Shown: positions 7,239-13,446, numbered from the stretch's first letter. The stretch: 15,371 nucleotides of DNA from CAYFJV01 sp964460605 (GCA_964460605.1 CAYWPT010000020.1:1-15371); one strand, 5' to 3'. Numbers and translations are program-made. Notes: a model not told the origin generated them from the sequence alone.

Positions 7239-7637
7239 ATGGGAGTAAATGATTGGAAAATTTGGCATTATTTAGGTATAAAAAAAGAGAACCTTTTAAA
7301 TGAAGTACATCCAATAGAAACAACAGAATCACTCTTAGAATTTCTTAACGATTTACATTTCCACCAAAAACAATTAGAACCTATTATCAAAGATTTGCAA
7401 GAACTTGCTAAAGAAAAATTAACAATGAAAAAAGAACTTCAAGGCGCAAACTTTGCAGCTCAGAGTAAACATTTTGACGACCTTTTGGAAAGATATTCTA
7501 GTTTAGAAGATGATGTAGCTATTAATGGAATTAGAATTAGAAGATTATCTCAGGCATTTTTACTAGCTGCAAAAGAAGCTAAACAAAAACAAATTGTCAA
7601 AGAAAAAGAAAACAAGCTTGAATGGAAAAAATTTTAA
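7239..7637 (+). CDS. Helical, probably coiled-coil protein of unknown function
   Basis: A 132-residue protein that I do not recognise. After a short N-terminal segment with Trp and aromatic residues (DWKIWHYLGI), it is almost wholly helical and highly charged. Leu/Ile residues at heptad-like spacing from about residue 28 to 110 suggest a two-helix coiled coil, and the tail is Lys/Glu-rich. There are no cysteine pairs, signal peptide or membrane helix, so it is a soluble cytosolic protein. A TATA box 27 nt upstream supports the ATG as a leaderless start. Its last four bases overlap the convergent DUF655 gene. Real-gene status rests on codon composition, promoter placement and tight packing with its neighbour. 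Confidence 0.7.
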   Translation: MGVNDWKIWHYLGIKKENLLNEVHPIETTESLLEFLNDLHFHQKQLEPIIKDLQELAKEKLTMKKELQGANFAAQSKHFDDLLERYSSLEDDVAINGIRIRRLSQAFLLAAKEAKQKQIVKEKENKLEWKKF

Positions 7638-8194
7638 CGAGCAAAGATTCTATACTTCTCTTTACCTTGCATTTCAGATAAAACCCTTTTAATTACTATA
7701 CCTTTAGGGTCAGGTAATAATTTTACTCGAGATTTTAGGTCTTCAAAACTCTCGAAAGGTTTTGCTTTACGAGCATCAATAATCTCCCACATATGCTTTT
7801 TACCTAAACCTGGTAATAGTTCAAGCTGGTGCATTCTCATACTCAGTGGTTGAGCAGTATTGAAAAATTTAACAAAAATTTCTTCTTTCATATCAACAAT
7901 TTTCTTCACTGCGAATTCTAATTCAGCTTTAGCTGTCTCAGTTAACCTTTCATAAGCAATTCTTCCTTTAGTGTGGTGAATTTCTTCTCTTTTACCATTA
8001 CCAATATATACTTCTTGCTGAGGTTGTAAGAATACTTCTCTTTTTGGAATAAGTTCTAGTATACTCAAATGTTCTAAACCGATTGCTTGCGCTATTGGTG
8101 TCTTTGCAGCAGATCCGCCTATAGCATAACCGTGCTTCAAAAAGTCCAAAACGATCGCGTTTTCTTCAGTTGCCTTTTGTTGTTGTTGTTCCAT
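7634..8194 (-). CDS. DUF655 nucleic-acid-binding protein with helix-hairpin-helix
   Basis: A 186-residue protein of the archaeal DUF655 family. The N-terminal half is predicted beta-rich (EVFLQPQQEVYIGNGKRE), like an OB-type nucleic-acid-binding fold. The C-terminal half has a helix-hairpin-helix motif centred on LELLPGLGKKHMWEI (124-138), followed by a second short HhH-like repeat. Its place behind eL21 and RNA polymerase subunit RpoF is conserved in archaea, which suggests a role in transcription or rRNA metabolism; its biochemistry is not established. The 16S methyltransferase gene rsmA, often next in this cluster, is absent here. The N-terminus has a Gln run (MEQQQQ) encoded by a TTG/CAA repeat. 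An 84-nt AT-rich gap separates it from rpoF. Confidence 0.88.
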   Translation of the reverse strand: MEQQQQKATEENAIVLDFLKHGYAIGGSAAKTPIAQAIGLEHLSILELIPKREVFLQPQQEVYIGNGKREEIHHTKGRIAYERLTETAKAELEFAVKKIVDMKEEIFVKFFNTAQPLSMRMHQLELLPGLGKKHMWEIIDARKAKPFESFEDLKSRVKLLPDPKGIVIKRVLSEMQGKEKYRIFAR

Positions 8195-8278
8195 CTTCTA
8201 GTTTAGTATATTTTAATCTAATTCCTAATAATTAATAAGAAATGAATAAGAATTAATAAAAGTTGTTATCTTATAACT
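8195..8278 (-). other. AT-rich spacer between rpoF and the DUF655 gene
   Basis: This spacer holds near-repeats of AATTAATAA and T-rich coding-strand sequence just after the rpoF stop. It could act as a weak terminator. No TATA box sits at the usual distance from the DUF655 start, so read-through from the eL21 promoter is likely. Confidence 0.35.
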
Positions 8279-8623
8279 CTATTTGACCTTGGCAACCTCA
8301 GCTAAGATTGCATCTTTGTCTTTTTTAGGTAAGGTTAAAGGATACGCTTGAAGAATAACCTTAAGTTCTTCATCGTTAGCCGGTAGGAAGTCAATAATTT
8401 TAACTAAATGTTCGTGTTTTAATCTAGTTAATTCAAGACCTTTGAGCCCTTCCATTAAAGTTTTTTTATCTTTAGCTGAAATGTTTACAAAAGTTCCTAA
8501 ATACTCTTTAGCTTTTTGAGATAGAAAACCAAGTTCTTCGTCTCTTTTCTCAATAGCAGATACAGCTGTTTTAGCATCAACTAATGTAAGTTCTTTTTCA
8601 CTAATTATCTTTGGGTTTGCCAT
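8279..8623 (-). CDS. rpoF: DNA-directed RNA polymerase subunit Rpo4 (RpoF)
   Basis: A 114-residue protein matching the archaeal RNA polymerase subunit F (Rpo4, homologue of eukaryotic Rpb4 and Rpc9). With Rpo7 it forms the stalk that binds nascent RNA and aids open-complex formation. The features are family-typical: an N-terminal segment ending in a helix starting at VDAKTAV, and the C-terminal HRDC-like helical domain with LVKIIDFLPANDEELKVILQ (73-92). The length is normal. It follows the eL21 gene after 16 nt, the standard archaeal order, and is most likely transcribed from the eL21 promoter. Confidence 0.9.
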   Translation of the reverse strand: MANPKIISEKELTLVDAKTAVSAIEKRDEELGFLSQKAKEYLGTFVNISAKDKKTLMEGLKGLELTRLKHEHLVKIIDFLPANDEELKVILQAYPLTLPKKDKDAILAEVAKVK

Positions 8624-8639
8624 TTTAAATATAATACTC

Positions 8640-8933
8640 TTATTCTAATCTCACCAAATGAATCGGGTGAATAAATAATGTTTTTTCCTTTCTACCATCT
8701 TTAATCTCAACTGCGTAGCATTTTCCTTTTCTACCAACTATTTTTCCTGACAATCCATGGAATCTTGGGAAAAATTGGCCTCTAGGAATAGCTGAGTTGA
8801 TTTTAAGACCTACTCTATCTCCATCTTTGAAAGTTTGAAAATACTTGCTTAATGGGATTTTTCCTTTTTCAGAAGCTTTACGCTTTAACTTGTGACGTGT
8901 TTTTCTTCTACTAGTACCAATACGTGTTACCAT
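8640..8933 (-). CDS. rpl21e: Large-subunit ribosomal protein eL21
   Basis: A 97-residue basic protein matching archaeal/eukaryotic ribosomal protein L21e, a component of the 50S subunit absent from bacteria. It has an Arg/Lys-rich N-terminus (TSRRKTRHKLKRKASEKG), then an SH3-like barrel with GDRVGLKINSAIPRGQ, the FPRFHGLSGKIVGRKGKCY strand-loop-strand block, and a C-terminal FIHPIHLVRL. It is the first gene of the eL21-RpoF-DUF655 operon. The start is supported by a TATA box 27-28 nt upstream. Confidence 0.93.
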   Translation of the reverse strand: MVTRIGTSRRKTRHKLKRKASEKGKIPLSKYFQTFKDGDRVGLKINSAIPRGQFFPRFHGLSGKIVGRKGKCYAVEIKDGRKEKTLFIHPIHLVRLE

Positions 8934-8956
8934 AAAGAAACATTTTTGAGGATACC

Positions 8957-8964
8957 TTTATAAA
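8957..8964 (-). promoter_or_regulatory. TATA box of the eL21 operon
   Basis: TTTATAAA is centred about 27 nt upstream of the start at 8933 on the minus strand. The transcript would be leaderless or nearly so. Confidence 0.65.
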
Positions 8965-8984
8965 TATTTCGCCAATTTTTCTCC

Positions 8985-8992
8985 TATAAAAT
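8985..8992 (+). promoter_or_regulatory. TATA box for elp3
   Basis: TATAAAAT is centred about 24 nt before ATG 9012. It is arranged back to back with the eL21 box, 28 nt centre to centre. Confidence 0.6.
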
Positions 8993-9011
8993 ATATTGAA
9001 ATAAGCTCATA

Positions 9012-10721
9012 ATGGCAATTACAAGCGATAGAGAAGGATTTTTCTCTGAAATTCGTACTTTCCTTCATGGTAAGGAAGCTCAAGCTAAAGATTGGACTAA
9101 AATTAAGCGTGAATTAGCTCAAAAGTACCACCTGCCTAAAATCCCTACCAACATTGATATTTTACTTCATATACCAGAAGAAGAAATACCAGCTCTGAGA
9201 TCAAAATTGCTTACAAAACCAGTAAGGACGGCTTCTGGAGTCTCTCCAGTAGCAATTATGACCAGACCAGCGAGATGCCCACACGGAAAATGTACTTATT
9301 GTCCAGGCGGTATTGGGAGTCCTTTTGGAGATGTGCCTCAATCTTATACTGGGAATGAACCGGCTACAATGAGAGGAATGAGAAATAATTATAGTGCGTA
9401 TTTGCAAGTTTTCAACAGGTTAGAACAGTATGTGCTTCTAGGACAAACTTTTGATAAAATTGAGATCATTGTTATGGGAGGAACTTTTACAGCTGAAGAG
9501 GAGGACTATCAAGAAGAATTTATTTTGGACACTTTCCAAGCAATGAACGATTTCTCAGATTTATTTATTAAAAAAGATAGATCTTTTGATTACAAAAAAA
9601 TGAAAAAAGTTTTCCTTCTTCCAGGAGAAATGCATGACAAAGAAAGGATTGCAAAAGTAAAAGAATTCTTACTCAATCTCAAAGCAAAAAGACAAACAAA
9701 TCTAGAAGAAGAAAAGTTAAGAAATGAAAAAGTGAGTAAAGTAAAATGTGTTGCTCTGTGTATTGAAACAAAACCAGACTGGGGATTACTCAAACATGGA
9801 AATGAAATGTTAAGACAAGGTTGTACGAGGGTAGAGCTAGGTATACAAAGTGTCTATGATGATGTTCTTAAAATCGTGCATAGGGGACATGATAGTGCAA
9901 CCTCAAAAAAATCCATTCAAATTTTAAGAGATTTAGGATTTAAGATTAATTTTCATTACATGCCAGGGTTACCTTTAACAAATTATAAGCGAGATGTAGC
10001 AGGAATGAAACAACTCTTTACAGATCCTGGGTATAAACCAGATATGATCAAGTTGTATCCTTGTATGGTAGCTGAAGGAACTCCACTTTACCATCAATAT
10101 AAAAAAGGAGAATATACCCCATTAAGTACACAAGAAGCTGCAAAACGTATTGCAGAATTTTATACCTTTGTCCCTGAATACTGTAGAATTCAAAGAGTGC
10201 AAAGAGATGTGCCAACTAAATTCTGGGAAGCAGGTGTAGATAGAACAAATCTAAGGCAATTTATTGATGAAAAACACACTGAAGAAAAGAAAGGTCTTAG
10301 AGATATTAGATCACGTGAACCTAAAGGAAAAAATATCTCTTGGGATGATGTAAAAGTAAAAATTTCTGAGTATGAAGCATCTGGTGGCACTGAATTTTTC
10401 ATAACTGCAGAAGATACTAAAAATGATTTATTAATCGGCTTTTGTAGGTTAAGGTTTCCTAAAGAGTTTTTAAGAGATGAAATTATCCCTAACTCAGCAA
10501 TGATCAGGGAGTTACATGTTTATGGAACTGCAACAGCTATTGGTGAAGAAGGTTCAGTACAACACAAAGGATGGGGTAAAAAATTAGTACAAAAAGCTGA
10601 AGAAATTGCTCAAGAACATAAGAAAGAAAAGCTCTTAGTAATCTCTGGTGTTGGTGTGAGGGAATATTACTATAAACAAGGATATCAAGCAGATGGCCCA
10701 TATGTGTCAAAAACATTATAA
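9012..10721 (+). CDS. elp3: tRNA uridine(34) acetyltransferase Elp3 (radical SAM plus GNAT)
   Basis: A 569-residue, full-length archaeal Elp3. Elp3 uses SAM and acetyl-CoA to start carboxymethyl-type modification of U34 in tRNA anticodons. The N-terminal 85 residues form the substrate tRNA-binding part. The cluster cysteines are C89, C94 and C97 in ARCPHGKCTYCPGG. The radical SAM barrel follows, with VMGGTF, ELGIQSVYDDVL and HYMPGLP. The GNAT acetyltransferase domain occupies about the last 170 residues, with the acetyl-CoA loop QHKGWGKKL (517-525) and a Tyr-rich GVREYYYKQGY (548-558). All expected blocks are present. It is divergent from eL21, and its stop codon overlaps a TATA-like box that may serve the small reading frame behind it. 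Confidence 0.93.
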   Translation: MAITSDREGFFSEIRTFLHGKEAQAKDWTKIKRELAQKYHLPKIPTNIDILLHIPEEEIPALRSKLLTKPVRTASGVSPVAIMTRPARCPHGKCTYCPGGIGSPFGDVPQSYTGNEPATMRGMRNNYSAYLQVFNRLEQYVLLGQTFDKIEIIVMGGTFTAEEEDYQEEFILDTFQAMNDFSDLFIKKDRSFDYKKMKKVFLLPGEMHDKERIAKVKEFLLNLKAKRQTNLEEEKLRNEKVSKVKCVALCIETKPDWGLLKHGNEMLRQGCTRVELGIQSVYDDVLKIVHRGHDSATSKKSIQILRDLGFKINFHYMPGLPLTNYKRDVAGMKQLFTDPGYKPDMIKLYPCMVAEGTPLYHQYKKGEYTPLSTQEAAKRIAEFYTFVPEYCRIQRVQRDVPTKFWEAGVDRTNLRQFIDEKHTEEKKGLRDIRSREPKGKNISWDDVKVKISEYEASGGTEFFITAEDTKNDLLIGFCRLRFPKEFLRDEIIPNSAMIRELHVYGTATAIGEEGSVQHKGWGKKLVQKAEEIAQEHKKEKLLVISGVGVREYYYKQGYQADGPYVSKTL

Positions 10722-10724
10722 ATA
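10716..10724 (+). promoter_or_regulatory. TATA-like box overlapping the elp3 stop codon
   Basis: TTATAAATA is centred about 25 nt before TTG 10744. This would give a leaderless transcript for the 57-codon frame. Confidence 0.45.
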
Positions 10725-10743
10725 ATTTTAATTATAATTGTCT

Positions 10744-10917
10744 TTGGTAAGAACTCCATGTGAAACCATCAGATTAGCTGGTTCTATAGTTTATGTAGAT
10801 AAACATTACTTCTATGTTGATGGATACCTTTTAGTTTTATCTCAAGATGGAGATATACTATTATTTGAAAATAATTCTCATGCAGGTGAAGGGCTTGTCC
10901 AAAAACTGACTTATTAA
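10744..10917 (+). CDS. Possible 57-residue protein with a TTG start
   Basis: A frame in the elp3 to 11041 gap that starts with TTG and encodes a protein beginning VRTPCETIRLAG and continuing with alternating hydrophobic residues (IVYVDKHYFYVDGYLLVL, then GDILLFEN) to a TAA at 10915. The pattern suggests a small all-beta fold. A second in-frame TTG lies at 10738, but the TATA box at 10716-10724 favours 10744. There is no ATG start and no recognisable family. It could be a true small gene or a remnant of a larger one. The rest of the 319-nt gap shows only the TATA box and leader of the next gene. Confidence 0.4.
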   Translation: MVRTPCETIRLAGSIVYVDKHYFYVDGYLLVLSQDGDILLFENNSHAGEGLVQKLTY

Positions 10918-10993
10918 GAAAAACGCTTTGTAATTATGACCAACAAAAAATAGATCTATAGTACTTTTGAAGAATAGTCTTGGAAAGCGAAGC

Positions 10994-11002
10994 TTTTAAA
11001 TA
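10994..11002 (+). promoter_or_regulatory. TATA box for the membrane protein gene
   Basis: TTTTAAATA is centred about 43 nt before ATG 11041. This predicts a leader of about 17 nt carrying the AGGTGG site. Confidence 0.5.
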
Positions 11003-11030
11003 GAATTCTTAATTTATTTTTTAATATATT

Positions 11031-11036
11031 AGGTGG
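11031..11036 (+). promoter_or_regulatory. Shine-Dalgarno site of the membrane protein gene
   Basis: AGGTGG lies 4 nt before ATG 11041 and pairs with the 16S 3' end. It is one of the clearest such sites in the window. Confidence 0.6.
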
Positions 11037-11040
11037 ATTT

Positions 11041-12501
11041 ATGAGAGTGAGGACAGTAAAAATATTATTAGTATTTGCGGTATTTTTCTTATTACTAGCA
11101 AGTTTTGCAGTAGCTGATACTAAGATCAGTGTAAAAGCTGTTGAAGATACTTTTGCACCTGGTGAAGAAGGAATTTATGAGTTAACTATTAAAAATGAAA
11201 ATTCTTTTACTCAGACTTATACTCTGTTCTCTTTGACTGGTGGATCTGATTGGGCAGTAAACCCAAGACCTCTAAGTGATAATGTTATTGAAAATGTAGC
11301 ACCAGGAGAATCATATACGACAACAATTTCTGTAATCCCTTTAAATGAAGACCTGAAACCGAGTAGATATAATTTAGTTATGCAAATTGATGGGGTTGAT
11401 GGAAGTAAACAAGAAGCAACTTTCACAGTATTTTTAGAATCAATTAGTTTAGCTAACTATTTGCCAGCTTTTAATGTTGAAGTTGACGCAAATAATTTAG
11501 TGCTTCCAAGTGAATCGCAACCAATTCTAGTTCATCTTGAAAATAGAAACCTAAGGGATTTAACCGATATGGTATTAGAAGTGAGAAGCGAATTACCTGC
11601 TTATAATCATGATGTTGAAGTTGCACTAGACCCTATGGGAAGTAAGACTCTTTCATTTACAGCAACAGTTGATGAGTATCAGCAACCTAAAGATTATTTA
11701 GTATATTATAAATTCAAAGTAGAAGACGAAATTGTTAAAATTGTTGAAGAACGAGTTACTGTAGCAACATTAACTCCAGATTTTGCCTATGAAGTTACTG
11801 AGGAATCAGTCTACTTAAAGAAATTTCAAACTTTTGTTTTAGAAAATGATGGGAATGTAGAAAATACTCAAACTTTTTTGTATCCTGTGCACCCTTTCAC
11901 TGCATTATTTATCAAATCAGATGCAAAGGTGGTATCTGTAAGTGGAAATCGTTATGTTTCTTGGGAGGTCTCTTTAGCTCCTGGTGATACAACTACGCTA
12001 ACTGCCACATACAATTTTAGGATTTTAGCTTATCTTGGAATTGCATTTTTATTGTTCTTATTATTCTACTATGTTGTGCGTTCACCATTAATTATTCATA
12101 AAGGTGCTGTGACATCAGTTGGGAAAGAAGGTGCTTTACACGAGATTAAAATTGCTCTAGATGTGAAAAACAGAGGGAAGAAAACAGTTAAGAATTTGAA
12201 GATAGTTGAGTTTATTCCAGGCATTGCTGATTTAGACAAACGTCTTGAATTAGGTACTTTAAAACCAGATAGGGTTGTAAGCAATAAAGGGGGAACTAAA
12301 GTTATTTGGAAAATTGCCGAACTCAATCCATTAGAGCACAGGATTATTACTTACAAGATTAGAAACAAATTAAATGTTCTTGGGACTTTCAAATTACCAC
12401 GTGCAATTATTGAATTTCATAAGAACTCTAGGGGCAAAATTAAGAAGGCTTATTCGAACATTTTCAAGTTGGATGCTTCTCGTGCAGGAAAGCAAGAATA
12501 A
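11041..12501 (+). CDS. Single-span membrane protein with external Ig-like domains
   Basis: A 486-residue protein. A signal peptide with a basic start (MRVRTVK) and a hydrophobic core ends at about A25 (FAVA, then DT). Residues 26-325 are beta-rich. They contain repeated Ig-like/CARDB-type units, with phrases such as FAPGEEGIYELTIKNENS and VAPGESYTTTISVIP typical of archaeal surface proteins. One membrane helix spans about 328-346 and is followed by Arg347. By the positive-inside rule, the C-terminal 140 residues are cytoplasmic, yet they too look like a beta-sandwich (IALDVKNRGKKTVKNLKIVEF, then ITYKIRNKL). The function is not recognised. It lies directly before sepF on the same strand, though sepF has its own TATA box, so a role at the division site is only a guess. 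Confidence 0.75.
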   Translation: MRVRTVKILLVFAVFFLLLASFAVADTKISVKAVEDTFAPGEEGIYELTIKNENSFTQTYTLFSLTGGSDWAVNPRPLSDNVIENVAPGESYTTTISVIPLNEDLKPSRYNLVMQIDGVDGSKQEATFTVFLESISLANYLPAFNVEVDANNLVLPSESQPILVHLENRNLRDLTDMVLEVRSELPAYNHDVEVALDPMGSKTLSFTATVDEYQQPKDYLVYYKFKVEDEIVKIVEERVTVATLTPDFAYEVTEESVYLKKFQTFVLENDGNVENTQTFLYPVHPFTALFIKSDAKVVSVSGNRYVSWEVSLAPGDTTTLTATYNFRILAYLGIAFLLFLLFYYVVRSPLIIHKGAVTSVGKEGALHEIKIALDVKNRGKKTVKNLKIVEFIPGIADLDKRLELGTLKPDRVVSNKGGTKVIWKIAELNPLEHRIITYKIRNKLNVLGTFKLPRAIIEFHKNSRGKIKKAYSNIFKLDASRAGKQE

Positions 12502-12537
12502 TCCATTTTCTTTCATAGTTTCTGTACAATAAAAAGA

Positions 12538-12545
12538 TTTATATA
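12538..12545 (+). promoter_or_regulatory. TATA box for sepF
   Basis: TTTATATA is centred about 54 nt before ATG 12596. It predicts a leader of about 28 nt. Confidence 0.6.
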
Positions 12546-12579
12546 GGCTAACACTTTTTATTTTTTAGAAAATATACAG

Positions 12580-12589
12580 GGTGAGAGGG
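12580..12589 (+). promoter_or_regulatory. Shine-Dalgarno region of sepF
   Basis: GGTGAGAGGG offers two overlapping matches, GGTGA and GAGG, the latter 7 nt before ATG 12596. It favours that ATG over the in-frame GTG at 12581, which lies inside the site itself. Confidence 0.5.
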
Positions 12590-12595
12590 TTAAAA

Positions 12596-13003
12596 ATGAG
12601 GGACTTTTTTTTACAATTAAAAGATAAATTCGCAACTCCTCAACATGAAGAAGAAGAGATGATGGAAGAGCAAGAAAGCTATTCTGATTATGTTGAGTTG
12701 GGAGTGAGTGGGCCAACAGAAAGTGATAAGAGCAGTAAGGTTCTTGTAAAGCCATATGTTATGGAAGATTTTGAAGATGTTAAGGACGTTCTAGATTGTT
12801 TACGTGAGGGAAACACTGTAGCACTAATTAATATCAAACCTTTAAAGGATAAAGATCTTATTGAATTAAAACGAGCAGTAAACAAATTAAGAAAAACTTG
12901 TGAAGCAATTGATGGTGATATTGCAGGATTTGGTGAAGATTATATTGTTGCTGTTCCATACTTTGCTAAGATTCACAGAAATAATGCTCTTCTACAAGAG
13001 TAA
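12596..13003 (+). CDS. sepF: Cell division protein SepF (archaeal)
   Basis: A 135-residue archaeal SepF, the membrane anchor of FtsZ. The N-terminus MRDFFLQLKDKF is a short amphipathic helix of the kind that inserts in the membrane. An acidic linker rich in Glu follows (18-35), then the SepF core (about 47-128) with VKPYVMEDFEDVKDVLDCLREG, VALINIKPLKD, and the closing GDIAGFGEDYIVAVPYFAKIHR. The length and order match the family. Starting at the upstream GTG 12581 would add MRGLK before the helix; the Shine-Dalgarno position argues for ATG 12596. No ftsZ is in the window. A T7 tract directly after the stop is a probable terminator. Confidence 0.88.
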   Translation: MRDFFLQLKDKFATPQHEEEEMMEEQESYSDYVELGVSGPTESDKSSKVLVKPYVMEDFEDVKDVLDCLREGNTVALINIKPLKDKDLIELKRAVNKLRKTCEAIDGDIAGFGEDYIVAVPYFAKIHRNNALLQE

Positions 13004-13010
13004 TTTTTTT
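13004..13010 (+). terminator. Poly-T tract after sepF
   Basis: Seven T residues begin at the stop codon's third following base, a typical archaeal intrinsic termination signal. Confidence 0.5.
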
Positions 13011-13040
13011 ACTTCTATTATTCATTTCTTTTACGATATA

Positions 13041-13048
13041 TTTATATA
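13041..13048 (+). promoter_or_regulatory. TATA box upstream of the structured RNA and tRNA-Ser
   Basis: TTTATATA predicts a transcript start near 13071. No protein start follows. It is the only clear TATA box before the tRNA gene, so it may drive the structured segment and possibly the tRNA. Confidence 0.5.
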
Positions 13049-13081
13049 GTATTCGGTAAGAATTTTGTTCAAGATAAAGTG

Positions 13082-13101
13082 GCGCCAGAAGTGGCACAAT
13101 C
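13082..13101 (+). repeat. Partial copy of the tRNA-Ser 5' end
   Basis: This stretch shares CGCC, AGA and then TGGCACAATC with 13237-13254 at the 5' end of the tRNA-Ser gene, with two small gaps. Its GCGCCA can pair with TGGCGC (13417-13422) in the downstream 3' copy. Confidence 0.5.
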
Positions 13102-13206
13102 AAACTCACAAAGTAAAGAAATATTTTTACTTGTGCACAAAAGTGATCTTTGTCACTTTTTGTGTTTAACAAAAGTTTGATCAAAACAGAAAAGCAAAGA
13201 AATTTG

Positions 13207-13215
13207 TTTTTTTTT
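13207..13215 (+). terminator. T9 tract before the tRNA gene
   Basis: Nine T residues follow a weak AAAACA/TGTTTT pairing. It is a likely terminator for the structured RNA, unless transcription continues into the tRNA. Confidence 0.4.
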
Positions 13216-13237
13216 CATAAGAATAATCAAAAGATAC

Positions 13238-13321
13238 GCCCAGATGGCACAATCTGGTACTGCGCGGGATTGCTAATCCCGTTTCCTCACGGATATCTGG
13301 GTTCAAATCCCAGTCTGGGCG
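13238..13321 (+). tRNA. tRNA-Ser (anticodon GCU), no intron, CCA not encoded
   Basis: A complete class II tRNA. The acceptor GCCCAGA (13238-13244) pairs perfectly with TCTGGGC (13314-13320), and the discriminator is G13321. The D stem GCA/TGC encloses an 11-nt loop with GG. The anticodon stem CGGGA/TCCCG encloses TTGCTAA, with anticodon GCT at 13272-13274 and the usual T33. A 15-nt variable arm (13282-13296) with TCC/GGA pairing marks serine. The T arm is CTGGG-TTCAAAT-CCCAG (13297-13313). The 3' CCA is absent and must be added. It decodes AGC and AGU. No clear TATA box lies just upstream, so the promoter may be the one at 13041. Partial copies of both ends of this gene flank it. Confidence 0.95.
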
Positions 13322-13368
13322 CTTAAAAGTCAATAAATTTTGTTGTACATAAAATTCAAATAATTTTT

Positions 13369-13396
13369 GTACATGCAAGCTCTGCTTGCATTGTAT
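13369..13396 (+). repeat. Hairpin 1 of the post-tRNA cluster
   Basis: ATGCAAGC (13373-13380) pairs with GCTTGCAT (13384-13391) around a TCT loop. After a bulged T13392, GTAC (13369-13372) pairs with GTAT (13393-13396). The same plan recurs in hairpin 3. Confidence 0.6.
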
Positions 13397-13421
13397 CCGG
13401 GTTCAAATCCCAGTCTTGGCG
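13397..13421 (+). repeat. Partial copy of the tRNA-Ser 3' end (T arm and acceptor strand)
   Basis: The stretch matches 13297-13321 of tRNA-Ser with two substitutions: CCGGG for CTGGG in the T stem, which breaks a pair, and TCTTGGC for TCTGGGC in the acceptor strand. The match continues as GCGCT just downstream in both copies. No 5' half lies immediately before it, so it is a remnant or an attachment-site-like scar, not a working tRNA. Confidence 0.75.
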
Positions 13422-13446
13422 CTAAAGAATGAAACATTCTTTGCGC
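13419..13446 (+). repeat. Hairpin 2 of the post-tRNA cluster
   Basis: AAAGAATG (13424-13431) pairs perfectly with CATTCTTT (13435-13442) around an AAA loop. Outside a bulged T13423, GCGC (13419-13422) pairs with GCGC (13443-13446). The latter GCGC is also the base of hairpin 3, so the two outer stems are mutually exclusive. Confidence 0.6.

Larger units (their letters stand above)
13071..13215 (+). ncRNA. Candidate structured RNA with a three-way junction
   Basis: The stretch between the TATA box and the T9 tract at 13207-13215 has no coding frame but folds well by eye. An outer stem ATCAAACT (13099-13106) pairs with AGTTTGAT (13174-13181). It encloses two abutting hairpins: CACAAAGTAAA (13107-13117) with TTTACTTGTG (13126-13135), and CACAAAAGTGA (13136-13146) with TCACTTTTTGTG (13153-13164). 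Each has one bulged base. Both hairpins share the CACAAA/TTGTG base but differ in the upper stem, with pairing kept. The 5' part (13082-13101) resembles the start of the tRNA-Ser gene downstream. The 5' end is predicted from the TATA box and the 3' end from the T tract. It could be a leader of the tRNA transcript rather than a separate RNA. Confidence 0.45.

Noticed and set aside
12581..12595. SepF start at GTG 12581
   Set aside because: The Shine-Dalgarno site overlaps these codons, and the amphipathic helix expected at the N-terminus begins at ATG 12596.
13181..13378. Minus-strand frame of 65 codons across the tRNA
   Set aside because: It is the antisense of the tRNA-Ser gene; the peptide reads as reversed tRNA arms, a well-known false gene type.
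13369..13421. Second complete tRNA gene
   Set aside because: Only the T arm and the 3' acceptor strand match. There is no nearby 5' acceptor or D arm, and hairpin 1 does not make a normal anticodon arm (no T33).
13238..13421. Presently integrated mobile element at the tRNA
   Set aside because: Only about 75 nt separates the tRNA from its 3' copy and there is no integrase gene, so at most a scar remains.
13071..13422. RNase P RNA or SRP RNA
   Set aside because: The conserved sequence blocks of these RNAs are not visible, and an intact tRNA lies in the middle.
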